Shown one piece after another: positions 7,569 to 17,091 of a DNA stretch of 55,455 nucleotides (within the stretch, counting starts at the first letter, position 1; every line of letters starts with the position of its first letter). Source of the stretch: Bacteroidota bacterium (GTDB lineage Bacteria; Bacteroidota; Bacteroidia; Bacteroidales; Lentimicrobiaceae). Under the pieces are notes generated by a model. It made no database searches. It was given only the letters and a program-made list of their open reading frames with translations, and was not told where the DNA came from. A program made the translations under genes and the position numbers. The stretch lies in the NCBI GenBank assembly GCA_009773515.1, contig WSXX01000041.1, positions 1-55,455 of the forward strand, given 5' to 3'.

Positions 7569-7649
7569 GGGTTCAGTGGTAAATCAAGCATTTTGCCCCG
7601 CTCAAACTTCGTGCGGCTTTGCAGTTGCTACCCATCTTTGGCGAATTTC

Positions 7650-7900
7650 TCCAAAAAAAAATGCTGTCTATACATTATGGTATGGTTGCACCGGATTTGA
7701 GTACAATATGCTAGCCGCCAGGGCAATGTTTAAATGGGTTTTGAATGGGGTTTGAAAGGTGTTTAAAAAATTTGAAAATAGGCAAGTGCTGGTTTGCATA
7801 TTTAAAAAGTTGGTATATTTGGGGGTGATCTGAAATGTAATATTACTCGCGAAGAGTGTAAACAGAGCAGATAATGAATATTCCGGATATACACTAGTAA
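7650..7900 (+). promoter_or_regulatory. Cassette leader, copy 2
   Basis: Shares with copy 1 the AAAAAAAATGCTGTCTATA start, a GCACCGGATTTGAG word and GTTTAAA-rich spacers. TTTG (about 7793-7796) and TATATTTG (7814-7821) are 17 nt apart. A diverged palindromic word GAATATTC (7876-7883) followed by CCGGATATAC takes the place of the GCAATATTGC palindrome. The ATG of the DUF3883 gene follows at 7936. Confidence 0.65.
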
Positions 7901-7935
7901 AGTGCAAGTTTAGAACCTCACCATAATAAGAAAAA

Positions 7936-9435
7936 ATGAACTCAAAAGTTAGGCAATATCTAATTGAAGCAGCACGAAAAAAAGACAAATTCGTTTATTA
8001 CAGCGATGTGGTAAAAGATTGTGGTTTGGAAATTGACACCAATACAGAATTTGGCAGACGACAGTTAAGTGAAGTGTTAGGTCAGGTTTCTGAATTTGAG
8101 AACAATCAATTACCGTCACGACCTTTGCTCAGTTCATTAGCTATATACAAAGACAAAAATAAAAACGACCACGGAGATGGGTTTTATAGAATTGCTGAAC
8201 AATTAGGTAAAGGCAATTTCAAAAAACTGAAAGACGACTTATTTGCTTTTAGTGAAGCAGAAGAATGCAGAATATTTTGGCAACAAACTGACAACTATCA
8301 AAAATTTGCATCAATTTCTAACGGAACAGAAACGAAAGACCTCATTGATTTTTTCAATCAGGACGAGTTAGATTTCTTTAAGAAGTGGCAATACAAAGTT
8401 TACAATCCAAATGATGACGAGCATAAAAATGCAAAGAATTACCTAATGGCGACCGTTTGGGAAAAAACTATTCATTTGGGGCGTGAAATAGTAAAACGAT
8501 TACAAGGCTTTGAGTTGGATGGGAAAAAATATTGGAGTCAAAGAGGTTGGGCAGAAAACGCAGAAGGAGCCAATATTCAAGCAGCAATTGTAAAACCTTA
8601 CACCTGGGTAAAAGTGTTTCGTAATACCGATAGAGGAAAAGATATTTTTTTTACATTTGGAATAGATGCTTATCCTGAAGCAGAAGCGTTTATTTATAAA
8701 ATTGACTGTCAGGATAAAAGAGATTCTAAACTTTCGCAAACTCAAATTGAACTTTGTAAAACACTCGTTCCTGCATCCGCTAGATGGAATGAAATCTCAT
8801 TTGAGGACTTAGTCATAGAAAATTGGGATTCGCTAATTGAAACTTGTGTTCGTTTTGTTCAAGAACATATTGAACGCTACGATGCAATTGTTGAAGCAGT
8901 TTGGGGTGCAGCTATTTCGCCAAGCCTTTTCAAAAACAAACTCATCAAAAAAGATAAACCAAAAGACAGTTACGAATCAATTCCTGATACAAAAAGGGAC
9001 TTCAAAGGTGTTGACGTAGATTTTCAAGCAATAGCTAAGGTGCAAAAGGATTTAGGAGACAAAGGAGAAACATTAGTAAAACAGAGAGAGATAGATTTTT
9101 TAAAAGAAAAAAAATTACACGACAAAGCCGCGCTAGTTGATATAGTGCAAGATGGAAAAGGATTTGATGTTTATTCGTTTGACGAATCAGGAAACGAAAA
9201 GTTCATTGAAGTTAAAACAACAACGGGCAACGAATACTCACCTTTCTACCTTAGCGAAAACGAATTTCACTTTATGCGATTAAAAAAAAATCAATACTCC
9301 ATTTATCGGGTTTACAATTTTGACGAAGAAAACAATTTTGCAATGTTTTTTGAATTAAGTGGCGACATTGAAAAACAGCTTATAATGGAACCATCACAGT
9401 ATAAAGTTTTAATAAAAAATGAAGAATTACCCTAA
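7936..9435 (+). CDS. DUF3883 protein, probable PD-(D/E)xK nuclease
   Basis: 499 aa. The C-terminus (about 375-490) is a DUF3883 domain: KGETLVKQREIDFL, GFDVYS, FIEVKTTTG and FYLSENEF. Asp411 and Glu425-Val-Lys427 fit the D...E-x-K core of PD-(D/E)xK nucleases. The first about 110 residues look like a winged-helix or other small DNA-binding domain (VRQYLIEAARKKDKFVYYSDVVKDCG), and the middle (VKPYTWVKVFRN onward) is an uncharacterised alpha/beta region. DUF3883 proteins are frequent in restriction and defence loci. The gene stands alone behind its own leader; a truncated frame starts inside its end (9419). The likely role is DNA cleavage or restriction; the target is unknown. Confidence 0.75.
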   Translation: MNSKVRQYLIEAARKKDKFVYYSDVVKDCGLEIDTNTEFGRRQLSEVLGQVSEFENNQLPSRPLLSSLAIYKDKNKNDHGDGFYRIAEQLGKGNFKKLKDDLFAFSEAEECRIFWQQTDNYQKFASISNGTETKDLIDFFNQDELDFFKKWQYKVYNPNDDEHKNAKNYLMATVWEKTIHLGREIVKRLQGFELDGKKYWSQRGWAENAEGANIQAAIVKPYTWVKVFRNTDRGKDIFFTFGIDAYPEAEAFIYKIDCQDKRDSKLSQTQIELCKTLVPASARWNEISFEDLVIENWDSLIETCVRFVQEHIERYDAIVEAVWGAAISPSLFKNKLIKKDKPKDSYESIPDTKRDFKGVDVDFQAIAKVQKDLGDKGETLVKQREIDFLKEKKLHDKAALVDIVQDGKGFDVYSFDESGNEKFIEVKTTTGNEYSPFYLSENEFHFMRLKKNQYSIYRVYNFDEENNFAMFFELSGDIEKQLIMEPSQYKVLIKNEELP

Positions 9436-9550
9436 AAAAACCAGCTCCAACAATCTTGATTCTTTAGGGAATGAAAAAGTATTTCCTTTAGACCAATTTA
9501 TTGAACCGAATGGTGATACTTTAATTAATTCAAATCCTGGTCGGTTTTGA
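9419..9550 (+). pseudogene. 43-codon frame overlapping the DUF3883 end, possible truncated gene
   Basis: An ATG at 9419 in another frame gives a 43-aa hydrophilic peptide (MKNYPKKTSSNNLDSLGNEK, ending NSNPGRF) that overlaps the DUF3883 gene by 17 bp, as a coupled downstream gene would. It stops at 9548-9550, where the next repeated leader region begins. It may be the start of a gene cut off when the next module arrived, or simply a small ORF. Confidence 0.35.
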
Positions 9551-9589
9551 AAATGAAAAGTAATGGCTAGGTAAATTTACCAAAGGAGG

Positions 9590-9745
9590 TTTAAAAATAT
9601 AAAAATGATTGGGGGATGGTTTAGTATTCATAAAGTTGTTATATTTGGGGTGGAAATATCCGGGTTGTTGATGCAATGCAGATGGTTTGTACACTTGCAG
9701 GATATGTGGGCAATATTGTATATATCCGCTCGTTATGCAAAATTT
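9590..9745 (+). promoter_or_regulatory. Cassette leader, copy 3
   Basis: A TTCATAAAGTTGT stretch precedes TATATTTG (9640-9647). Then follow GGGGTGGAAATATCC, GTTGTTGATGCAATGCAGATG and a palindromic zone centred on CAATATTG (9711-9718) flanked by GATATG and TATATCC. The order and spacing match copies 1 and 4. The ATG of the methyltransferase is at 9784, about 136 nt after the -7 box. Confidence 0.7.
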
Positions 9746-9783
9746 TAAATTGACAACGTAATACAAATTTGACAGTGAAATAG

Positions 9784-11049
9784 ATGAAAAAAAAGAGTCT
9801 TAACAACATATTAAATACCGTTTATAACATTGATGCCAGGAGCATTCTAGATACTATACCAAAAGATGTTAAGATCGCTACCACGATAACATCACCTCCA
9901 TATTTTGACATGAAAGACTATGATTCTGATAATCAAATTGGTTATGGGCAAACATATATAGAATATTTAGAAGATATTAAATCAATTTTTACAGGTGTTT
10001 TTCATGTGACAAAGGACGATGGAACCTTATGGATAATTATTGACACATTCAAAAGAAACAATCAAGTAGTTACTTTGCCTTTTGACTTATCAAACAAGCT
10101 AAAAGAGATAGGTTGGTTGCTACAAGATATAATAATTTGGAAAAAAGATAAAACTGTTCCTTGGTCTACAAATGGTTTTATGCAACGGAAATTCGAGTAT
10201 ATTCTTTTCTTTTCCAAATCTGAAAATTATAAAACCAATAAAGATAAAGTTAGGATTTATGATACCTCTCAATTAAAAAGATGGTGGGTTAAATATCCGG
10301 AAAGGTATAATCCAAAAGGAAAAGCACTTGAAGAAGTATGGGAGTTTCCAATTCCAATTCAAGGTTCGTGGGGTGATCAATACATTCGGCATTTTTGTCC
10401 TTTACCAAAAAGTATGGTAGCAACTATGATTCAAATTAGTTCAAATGAAAATGATATTGTACTAGATCCTTTTGCTGGCAGCGGTACTGTGTTGGCGCAA
10501 TCTGCATATATGAAGAGAGATTATCTGGGATTTGAACTCAATAAGAGTTATATCGAAATGTTTGAAAATTATCTCAAAAAAACATTCAAAAAAAATAGAA
10601 TAGAATATGAAGCTTCTGGACAGATACTCGAACAGGACTTATTTGAGAAAAGAATATTTGATTTAAGGTCTTTGAAATTCGCTAGAGTATTACTCAATAA
10701 CCTTGAAAAAGAAACTAAAAATATCGATTTTAAGATATTTGTAAATCCGAAAGGGAAAAGTAACGCAAGGAATAAATTGATAAAGGTCGAATATCAGATT
10801 ATTGGAAGAGTTGATAAAGAAAGCTTTGAACACACTATTGCAAAATTAATTGCTAAGCCTCCATTGTCTAAGTTTGGCATTGAGTCAATGTTTAAGTTCA
10901 TAGATACAAAAGAATATAGTATCAAGAAGCATTTTGGCTATTCAAAAACAAACACTTATTCATTCTTGAATAATGAAAACTTGTCTTCCTCCAGAATCAG
11001 AGTGATTAGCGAGATTTGTGTTGATTTTAACGAAAATGACTACCTGTAA
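9784..11049 (+). CDS. DNA methyltransferase, beta-class, probably N4-cytosine
   Basis: 421 aa. The catalytic motif SPPY (residues 37-40) lies before the AdoMet-binding motif DPFAGSGT (228-235), which is the beta-class order; SPPY rather than DPPY favours N4-methylcytosine, though N6-adenine cannot be excluded. Between them lie conserved DGTLWIIID and a target-recognition region. About 130 residues beyond the catalytic core (290-421) are extra and may recognise DNA or contact the next protein. The downstream DGQHR/nuclease-like gene starts 12 nt after the stop, so the two probably form a modification-restriction pair. Recognition sequence unknown. Confidence 0.85.
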   Translation: MKKKSLNNILNTVYNIDARSILDTIPKDVKIATTITSPPYFDMKDYDSDNQIGYGQTYIEYLEDIKSIFTGVFHVTKDDGTLWIIIDTFKRNNQVVTLPFDLSNKLKEIGWLLQDIIIWKKDKTVPWSTNGFMQRKFEYILFFSKSENYKTNKDKVRIYDTSQLKRWWVKYPERYNPKGKALEEVWEFPIPIQGSWGDQYIRHFCPLPKSMVATMIQISSNENDIVLDPFAGSGTVLAQSAYMKRDYLGFELNKSYIEMFENYLKKTFKKNRIEYEASGQILEQDLFEKRIFDLRSLKFARVLLNNLEKETKNIDFKIFVNPKGKSNARNKLIKVEYQIIGRVDKESFEHTIAKLIAKPPLSKFGIESMFKFIDTKEYSIKKHFGYSKTNTYSFLNNENLSSSRIRVISEICVDFNENDYL

Positions 11050-11061
11050 ATCTATAATAAT

Positions 11062-12867
11062 ATGGCAAAGAAAATTACCAAGAAAAAAACCAAGAAAAAG
11101 TTATCAGTTGAAGAGAAAGCTCAACTTAAGGAACAACGTGATCAAAAAAGGGAAATCCGAGATATATTACGTAACATAGGTTTTGAGAGACTTAACTATA
11201 TAGATGGAAAAGAATTTAAATTCGACGGTAGAACTTCCGAGATAGATGATATATTTATAAACGAAAACATTATTTTAATCACGGAATATACTATTGGAGA
11301 TACAGGAAATCATCTGTTGAAAAAAAGCATTTTTTATAATAAAATTAATAGCGATGTTAAAGCATTCATAGATTTTGCAATAAATGAAGAAAAACTACTC
11401 AGTTTTAAAAAGTTTTATGAAGAAAAAATAAAATCAAAATATTCGATTAATCAATTACGTTTAAAAATTATTTATTGTGCAAAAAAAAGCATTTCTAAGG
11501 AGCATAAAGACGTTGTTTCCAATGTAGTATTTTTTGATTATAGTATTGTTCAATACTTCAAAAGTTTATCCAAGGTTATTAAAAAATCTAGTAAATATGA
11601 ATTTCTGGATTTTCTGGGTATTAACTTTAGTGATTTTGCAGATAATATTATAGGTAATGGACAAACATCTATTAACAAATTTTTTGGTCATATTTTACCA
11701 GAGGAGAAAAGTTCATTTAAAGACGGCTATAAAATTATTTCTTTTTATATTGATGCTGACTCTTTAATGAAACGTGCTTATGTCCTGCGGCAAGAAGGAT
11801 GGCGTGATCAAGAAGGAATTGGGTACTATCAAAGAATGTTTGAAGGGAAGAAGATTTCGAGTATGAGAAAGTACTTGACTGATAAAAAAAGAGTTTTTAT
11901 AAACAATATTATCTCAACAATATCAGAAGATCAAATAAAATTATATGATAATGATAAGAACTTATTAAAAATTAATGCTGATGGCCAATTTGTTGGAAAC
12001 GATTCTACAACTAAAGTTACACCAACATTAATCGAAATTAATGATGAATGCAATATAATTGGATTAGTAGATGGACAACATCGCACCTATGCTTATCATG
12101 AGGGAGATGACCTTTATGAAAAAGAAATTGCAAAAAAAAGAAAAATTCAAAACTTGCTCGTGACAGGCATTTTGTTCCCACATAATGAAAGCAAACTAAA
12201 CAGATTGAAGTTTGAAGCTAACCTTTTTCTAGAGATTAACTCAAATCAAAAAAACGTACATGCTAAACTAAAACAAGAAATTGAATTAATGCTTAGTCCA
12301 TTTTCTAATGTTGCAATGGCAAAAAGAATTTTACAAGGATTAAATGTTAGCGGTCCATTGTTAAATAGAATTGAACAATTTTCCTATGAAAAAGGAAAGA
12401 TTAAAACTGCCTCGATTGTAAGTTTTGGTTTGCGCCCTCTCATAAAATTAGACGATGTCAAAAGTAAAGACAGTTTATTCCTTTTATGGACGAATCCTAA
12501 TAAACAGAAATTAGCAGAAAAAGATTCGCAAGAATTTGAACTTTTAACTGAATACATAAATTTCTCAGTGGCGACTATCAGAGAATTATTGATTGCTTTT
12601 AAATCTAAACTTGATCACCCAAAGTGGAATCTTTATAGCCCTAAAACGCCAACTGGGATAATTACCGTTACATTTATTAACGGTCTATTAAATGTATTAA
12701 GATTACTTATTGAAAATGGCCATGTTGGCGATTTTGAATTTTATAAAAACCAACTTGAAAATATTGATACTTTCGATTTTAAATCATATAAATCAAGTCA
12801 ATATCGAAAAATGGGTGAAGATATTTATGATAAATATTTTTCTGGAAAAACATTGCCTAATAAATAG
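11062..12867 (+). CDS. Large DGQHR protein with nuclease-like N-terminus
   Basis: 601 aa. A lysine-rich start (KKITKKKTKKK) is followed by a region resembling a restriction-endonuclease fold: SEIDDIFINENIILITEYT has the D...E-x-x shape, but Thr stands where catalytic Lys is usual. DGQHR occurs at residues 337-341 (LVDGQHRTYAYHEG), followed by FLEINSNQKNV, which parallels FSIVNSKQVRV in the smaller DGQHR protein at 6489. The C-terminal about 180 residues are helical. Paired with the methyltransferase 12 nt upstream, it may bind or cut unmodified DNA; that is inference. It ends before a separate hsdR promoter. Confidence 0.75.
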   Translation: MAKKITKKKTKKKLSVEEKAQLKEQRDQKREIRDILRNIGFERLNYIDGKEFKFDGRTSEIDDIFINENIILITEYTIGDTGNHLLKKSIFYNKINSDVKAFIDFAINEEKLLSFKKFYEEKIKSKYSINQLRLKIIYCAKKSISKEHKDVVSNVVFFDYSIVQYFKSLSKVIKKSSKYEFLDFLGINFSDFADNIIGNGQTSINKFFGHILPEEKSSFKDGYKIISFYIDADSLMKRAYVLRQEGWRDQEGIGYYQRMFEGKKISSMRKYLTDKKRVFINNIISTISEDQIKLYDNDKNLLKINADGQFVGNDSTTKVTPTLIEINDECNIIGLVDGQHRTYAYHEGDDLYEKEIAKKRKIQNLLVTGILFPHNESKLNRLKFEANLFLEINSNQKNVHAKLKQEIELMLSPFSNVAMAKRILQGLNVSGPLLNRIEQFSYEKGKIKTASIVSFGLRPLIKLDDVKSKDSLFLLWTNPNKQKLAEKDSQEFELLTEYINFSVATIRELLIAFKSKLDHPKWNLYSPKTPTGIITVTFINGLLNVLRLLIENGHVGDFEFYKNQLENIDTFDFKSYKSSQYRKMGEDIYDKYFSGKTLPNK

Positions 12868-12923
12868 CACTATAAGCACTCTGCAACTCCACATTTTTCC
12901 CCTCCCCACTCACCCATTTTCAC

Positions 12924-12931
12924 TACTTTTG
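12924..12931 (+). promoter_or_regulatory. -7 box of hsdR
   Basis: TACTTTTG fits TAnnTTTG and lies 18 nt before the ATG at 12950. It supports this start over the longer open frame reaching back into the preceding gene. Confidence 0.6.
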
Positions 12932-12949
12932 AAAATTAAATATATTTCA

Positions 12950-15340
12950 ATGGATAAAAAGAGTTTATCGGAACGTGATATATGTACTAAGTTTATCACT
13001 CCAGCGGTTGAAAAATCGGGTTGGAATAAGCTTACACAGTTATTGGAAGAGGTTTCTTTCACGGATGGTAAGATTTATGTTCGTGGAAAATTGACGGCCA
13101 GAGGGAATAAAAAACGGGCTGATTATATACTGTATTACAAACCCAATATTCCCGTTGCAATCATTGAGGCTAAAGACAATAAACATTCGGTGAGGGCAGG
13201 TATTCAACAGGCATTGGATTATGCCAGAATACTTGATATTCCTTGTGTTTTCAGCAGCAATGGCGATGGATTTCTGTTTCATGACAGAACCGCTACCGAT
13301 GGTAATATTGAAACTGAACTTGAGCTGAATGACTTCCCGACACCGGAACAATTGTGGGAGAAGTATAAGATTTACAAGGGAATAGTAACACCTAAAGCTG
13401 AAAAGATTGCTTCGCAGGATTATTATTTTGATGGCACAACCCGCAAGCCAAGATATTATCAGCAGATTGCCGTTAACAGAACAGTTGAAGCCATTGCAAA
13501 AGGGCAAAACAGAATTATACTGGTGATGGCCACCGGAACCGGAAAAACTTATACTGCCTTCCAGATTATACACCGGCTGTGGAAAAGCGGAGCAAAAAAA
13601 CGTATTCTGTTTCTGGCAGACCGGAATGCCCTGATTCAGCAGACAAGAAACGGCGATTTTAAGTTTTTTAAAGATAAAATGACGGTTGTAAAACACCGGC
13701 AGATTGACAAGAGTTATGAAATTTACCTGGCTTTGTATCAGGGCTTATCGGGTTCGGATGAAGATGCGAATGTTTACAAAGAGTTTTCGCCCGATTTTTT
13801 CGACCTTATTGTGATAGATGAGTGTCACAGAGGAAGCGCCAAAGAGGACAGCAGCTGGAGAGAAATATTAACCTATTTCAACAATGCAACCCATATTGGT
13901 TTAACAGCAACGCCTAAGGAAACAAACGAAACCAGCAATACGGAGTATTTTGGTGATCCTGTTTATACGTATTCCTTAAAACAAGGGATAGACGATGGTT
14001 TTCTGGCCCCTTACCGGGTGATACGTGTGGCTTTGAACGTGGATGCTGAAGGTTGGCGACCCGAGAAAGGGAAAACCGATAAGGATGGAAACGAGGTTGA
14101 AGACCGGATTTATAACCGCAAGGACTTTGACCGGAATCTGGTGATTGATGAACGCACATTAGTAGTTGCAAAAAAGCTTACCGAATTTTTGAAAGGCTTT
14201 GACCGGTTTGCCAAAACCATAGTGTTTTGTGTTGACATTGACCATGCCGAACGCATGAGGTCGGCGCTTCAGATATACAACAACGACCTGGCTGCCATCA
14301 ATTATAAATATGTAATGCAGATTACGGGCGATAATGATGAAGGCAAACGTGAACTGGATAATTTCACCAATCCCGAAGAAAAGTATCCGGTAATTGCAAC
14401 CACCTCTGAATTGATGACCACCGGAATTGACGCACAAACCTGCAAAGTAATTGTGCTGGATGCCAATATCAATTCAATGACCAAGTTTAAGCAGATAATC
14501 GGACGTGGAACCCGCATAAATGAAGAGTTTGGCAAAATGTATTTCACCATTCTTGATTTCAGGAATGCCACGGATTTGTTTGCTGATAAGGATTTCGATG
14601 GCGACCCGATAAGGGTTAAGCCTGTTTCGGAGGAAACCGATTTAAGCGGAATAGTTGATGAAGAGGAAAACGACACAAGCCCGATTATTGATGAAGTAAC
14701 AGGTGATGAGATCATAGTTGAAGAACCAGCAATCCGTTATCCGGAGCCTGACAGCACGGTCGGACCAAGGGAGCCAAGGCAAAAAGTGTATGTAAACGGG
14801 GTTGATGTTTCGGTGCTAATCAGCCGCGAAATGTATTTCGACCAGGACGGGAAACCCATTACAACAAGTCTGAAAGATCATACCAAAGAGATAATCAAAG
14901 GCAAATTTGCATCGCTTGACGATTTTCTGGAAAAATGGAATAAGACTGAACGTAAGGAAGCAATCATTGCTGAATTGCAGGAACAGGGCATTTTGGTTGA
15001 AGCTTTGTATGAAGCTGTGGATAAGGAAATGGATTTATTCGATTTAATCTGCCATGTTGCATTCGACCAGCCGCCTTTAACCAGGAAAGAAAGAGCCAAT
15101 AATGTGAAAAAGCGGAACTACTTTACCAAATATGGCGAACAGACAAAAAAAGTGCTGGAGGCATTGCTTGATAAATATGCCGATGAAGGCATTACCAATA
15201 TCGAAAGCATTGAAGTATTGCGGGTAAATCCGTTCGATTCATTTGGTTCGCCAACTGAGATAATCAGTGAGTTTGGAAGCAAAGAAGAGTATTTGCAAGC
15301 AGTAAAGGAATTGGAAGTTGAACTTTATAAAACGGCGTAA
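12950..15340 (+). CDS. hsdR: Type I restriction enzyme, R subunit
   Basis: 796 aa from the ATG at 12950 (MDKKSLSERDICTKF); the frame is open further upstream, but that overlaps the previous gene. The N-terminal HsdR nuclease domain has Asp58 and Glu73-Ala-Lys75 (RADYILYY, IIEAKD). The SF2 translocase follows: Walker A ATGTGKT at 194-200, DECH at 290-293, GLTATP and QIIGRGTR. The C-terminal part resembles the EcoEI-type R C-terminal domain. It cuts DNA after ATP-driven translocation in a complex with HsdM2S. It is the first gene of an R-M-S cluster with visibly higher GC than the modules before it, suggesting a separate origin. Confidence 0.95.
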   Translation: MDKKSLSERDICTKFITPAVEKSGWNKLTQLLEEVSFTDGKIYVRGKLTARGNKKRADYILYYKPNIPVAIIEAKDNKHSVRAGIQQALDYARILDIPCVFSSNGDGFLFHDRTATDGNIETELELNDFPTPEQLWEKYKIYKGIVTPKAEKIASQDYYFDGTTRKPRYYQQIAVNRTVEAIAKGQNRIILVMATGTGKTYTAFQIIHRLWKSGAKKRILFLADRNALIQQTRNGDFKFFKDKMTVVKHRQIDKSYEIYLALYQGLSGSDEDANVYKEFSPDFFDLIVIDECHRGSAKEDSSWREILTYFNNATHIGLTATPKETNETSNTEYFGDPVYTYSLKQGIDDGFLAPYRVIRVALNVDAEGWRPEKGKTDKDGNEVEDRIYNRKDFDRNLVIDERTLVVAKKLTEFLKGFDRFAKTIVFCVDIDHAERMRSALQIYNNDLAAINYKYVMQITGDNDEGKRELDNFTNPEEKYPVIATTSELMTTGIDAQTCKVIVLDANINSMTKFKQIIGRGTRINEEFGKMYFTILDFRNATDLFADKDFDGDPIRVKPVSEETDLSGIVDEEENDTSPIIDEVTGDEIIVEEPAIRYPEPDSTVGPREPRQKVYVNGVDVSVLISREMYFDQDGKPITTSLKDHTKEIIKGKFASLDDFLEKWNKTERKEAIIAELQEQGILVEALYEAVDKEMDLFDLICHVAFDQPPLTRKERANNVKKRNYFTKYGEQTKKVLEALLDKYADEGITNIESIEVLRVNPFDSFGSPTEIISEFGSKEEYLQAVKELEVELYKTA

Positions 15341-15345
15341 TTTTA

Positions 15346-15353
15346 TACCTTTG
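15346..15353 (+). promoter_or_regulatory. -7 box between hsdR and hsdM
   Basis: TACCTTTG immediately after the hsdR stop fits the Bacteroidota -7 box. It could drive hsdM separately with a leader of about 215 nt that contains the palindromic repeat at 15394-15479. Confidence 0.5.
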
Positions 15354-15393
15354 CGTAAATCATTATTGTCCTGAAAAAATCGAAAAAAAATTT

Positions 15394-15479
15394 TTGCCAC
15401 CAAATCTCCAAGACTCTAAATTACACAAAATGAATGAATTAGATTGGTGTTTTTTGGAGATTTCGTGCTTTAGTGGCAA
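15394..15479. repeat. Imperfect palindromic repeat before hsdM
   Basis: TTGCCACCAAATCTCCA (15394-15410) pairs with TGGAGATTTCGTG...TAGTGGCAA (15455-15479), with a few extra bases in the right arm. This looks like a dispersed non-coding palindrome. It lies in the 235-bp hsdR-hsdM gap. Confidence 0.55.
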
Positions 15480-15575
15480 TTTTAATTAGGTAAGGTATTG
15501 TTCTACAACTTCTATCAAAGAGACAATATCATTCATTTCCCAACAGGGCTTTAATCAAAATTATTCTTTCTAAGC

Positions 15576-17012
15576 ATGGGCAATATCGGAGGTATTTTAA
15601 AGAGCATACAACAAATAATGTGGCAGGACACTGGTCTGAATGGCGATGCACAGCGCATTGAGCAATTGGGCTGGATGCTGTTTCTGAAGATTTTTTCGGA
15701 CAAGGACAAAGAACTTGAATTGCTTGTGGAGGGTTACAAATCTCCAATTCCTGATCATTTTCACTGGGTGAAGGAGAAAGGCAACTGGGCCGGCGATGAT
15801 GAAGGAATAACGGGGGATGAACTGCTTGAGTTCGTTGACCGGCAGCTGTTTCCGGCATTGCGCAACCTTGACCTGAGCACCGGAAACCAACGGGCGGTAA
15901 TAGTCCGGGAGGTGTTTCAGGGCAACAACAACTACATGAAAAGCGGCATCAACATACGCAAGGTGTTGAACAAGCTCAACGAGATAGATTTTAATAAAGC
16001 CAAAGATCGTCATGCTTTTGGAGAGTTGTACGAAAGCATTTTAAAGGATCTTCAAAGTGCCGGTAAAAGCGGTGAGTTTTACACGCCAAGGGCGATTACA
16101 CAATTTATTACCGATGTAATAAATCCTCAGTTGGGTGAGAAAATATTAGATCCGGCATGTGGTACCGGCGGCTATTTAACCTGTGCCATTGAGCATTTGA
16201 AAAAACAAGCTCAGAATGTTGCCGATCGCAAAAGTCTGGAGCAAAACATTGCAGGTTGGGAATATAAACCACTGCCGTATCTGCTGGCAACCACCAATCT
16301 GATTTTGCATGATATTGAAGTGCCGAATATTAAATTTGGCGATGCATTAGACCAGCCATTAAGCAATTTCACTGAAAAGAACCGGGTAAATATAATTCTG
16401 GCAAACCCGCCATTTGGTGGAATAGTAGCCAACGGAAACGAAAGCAACTTTCCGCAAACCTACCGCACAAAGGAGAGTGCAGATTTGTTTCTGATACTGA
16501 TGATACACCTTCTGAAACGTGATGGACGGGCAGGCATTGTTTTGCCGGATGGTTCACTGACAGGTGATGGCGTAAAACAAAGGATAAGGCAAAAACTTCT
16601 GGAAGATTGCAACCTGCACACCATTATACGGCTGCCTAATTCTGTGTTTCAGCCGTATGCCACGGTAGCAACCAATTTGTTGTTTTTCGACAAAGGAACC
16701 CCCACCAAAGAAATATGGTATTACGAACATCGTTTGCCGGCAGGGGTAAAGGCTTACAACAAAACCAAACCGATACAGGCCAAAGAGTTTGACCCAATCA
16801 AAAAATGGTGGGACAACCGCATTGAAAGTGATATTTGCTGGAAAGTAAATATTAAAACGATTGTGGAACGGGGTTACGATCTGGATATTAAAAACCCAGC
16901 TAAAAAGGAAGAAGAGCACGAATACAGCAGCAAGGAGTTGATGGAAATGCTTGCGAAGAGTTTTGAGAAAAGTCAGTTGTTGCTTGATCAACTTAAATCG
17001 GCTGTAAAGTAG
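15576..17012 (+). CDS. hsdM: Type I restriction-modification, M subunit (N6-adenine methyltransferase)
   Basis: 478 aa. An HsdM N-terminal helical domain (about 5-140: IQQIMWQDTGLNGDAQRIEQ, FLKIFSDK) is followed by the gamma-class methylase domain with AdoMet motif DPACGTGG at 192-199 and catalytic NPPF at 277-280, typical for N6-adenine. GKSGEFYTPRAI just before motif I is the usual HsdM signature. It methylates the target with HsdS and forms the core of the restriction complex. hsdS follows after about 80 bp. It appears intact. Confidence 0.95.
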   Translation: MGNIGGILKSIQQIMWQDTGLNGDAQRIEQLGWMLFLKIFSDKDKELELLVEGYKSPIPDHFHWVKEKGNWAGDDEGITGDELLEFVDRQLFPALRNLDLSTGNQRAVIVREVFQGNNNYMKSGINIRKVLNKLNEIDFNKAKDRHAFGELYESILKDLQSAGKSGEFYTPRAITQFITDVINPQLGEKILDPACGTGGYLTCAIEHLKKQAQNVADRKSLEQNIAGWEYKPLPYLLATTNLILHDIEVPNIKFGDALDQPLSNFTEKNRVNIILANPPFGGIVANGNESNFPQTYRTKESADLFLILMIHLLKRDGRAGIVLPDGSLTGDGVKQRIRQKLLEDCNLHTIIRLPNSVFQPYATVATNLLFFDKGTPTKEIWYYEHRLPAGVKAYNKTKPIQAKEFDPIKKWWDNRIESDICWKVNIKTIVERGYDLDIKNPAKKEEEHEYSSKELMEMLAKSFEKSQLLLDQLKSAVK

Positions 17013-17091
17013 CCAGCGTTGATTTCGCAAGGCTTGGGCTAAAGCCGTTTGAAGTTTTTTTAAACTTAGCTAAAGCAGTAGAGAATTTAAT

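Noticed and set aside
7668-7988. Minus-strand open frame over the second cassette leader
   Set aside because: Similar peptides appear at the other leaders only because the DNA is repeated. It overlaps the real DUF3883 gene start and has no protein features.
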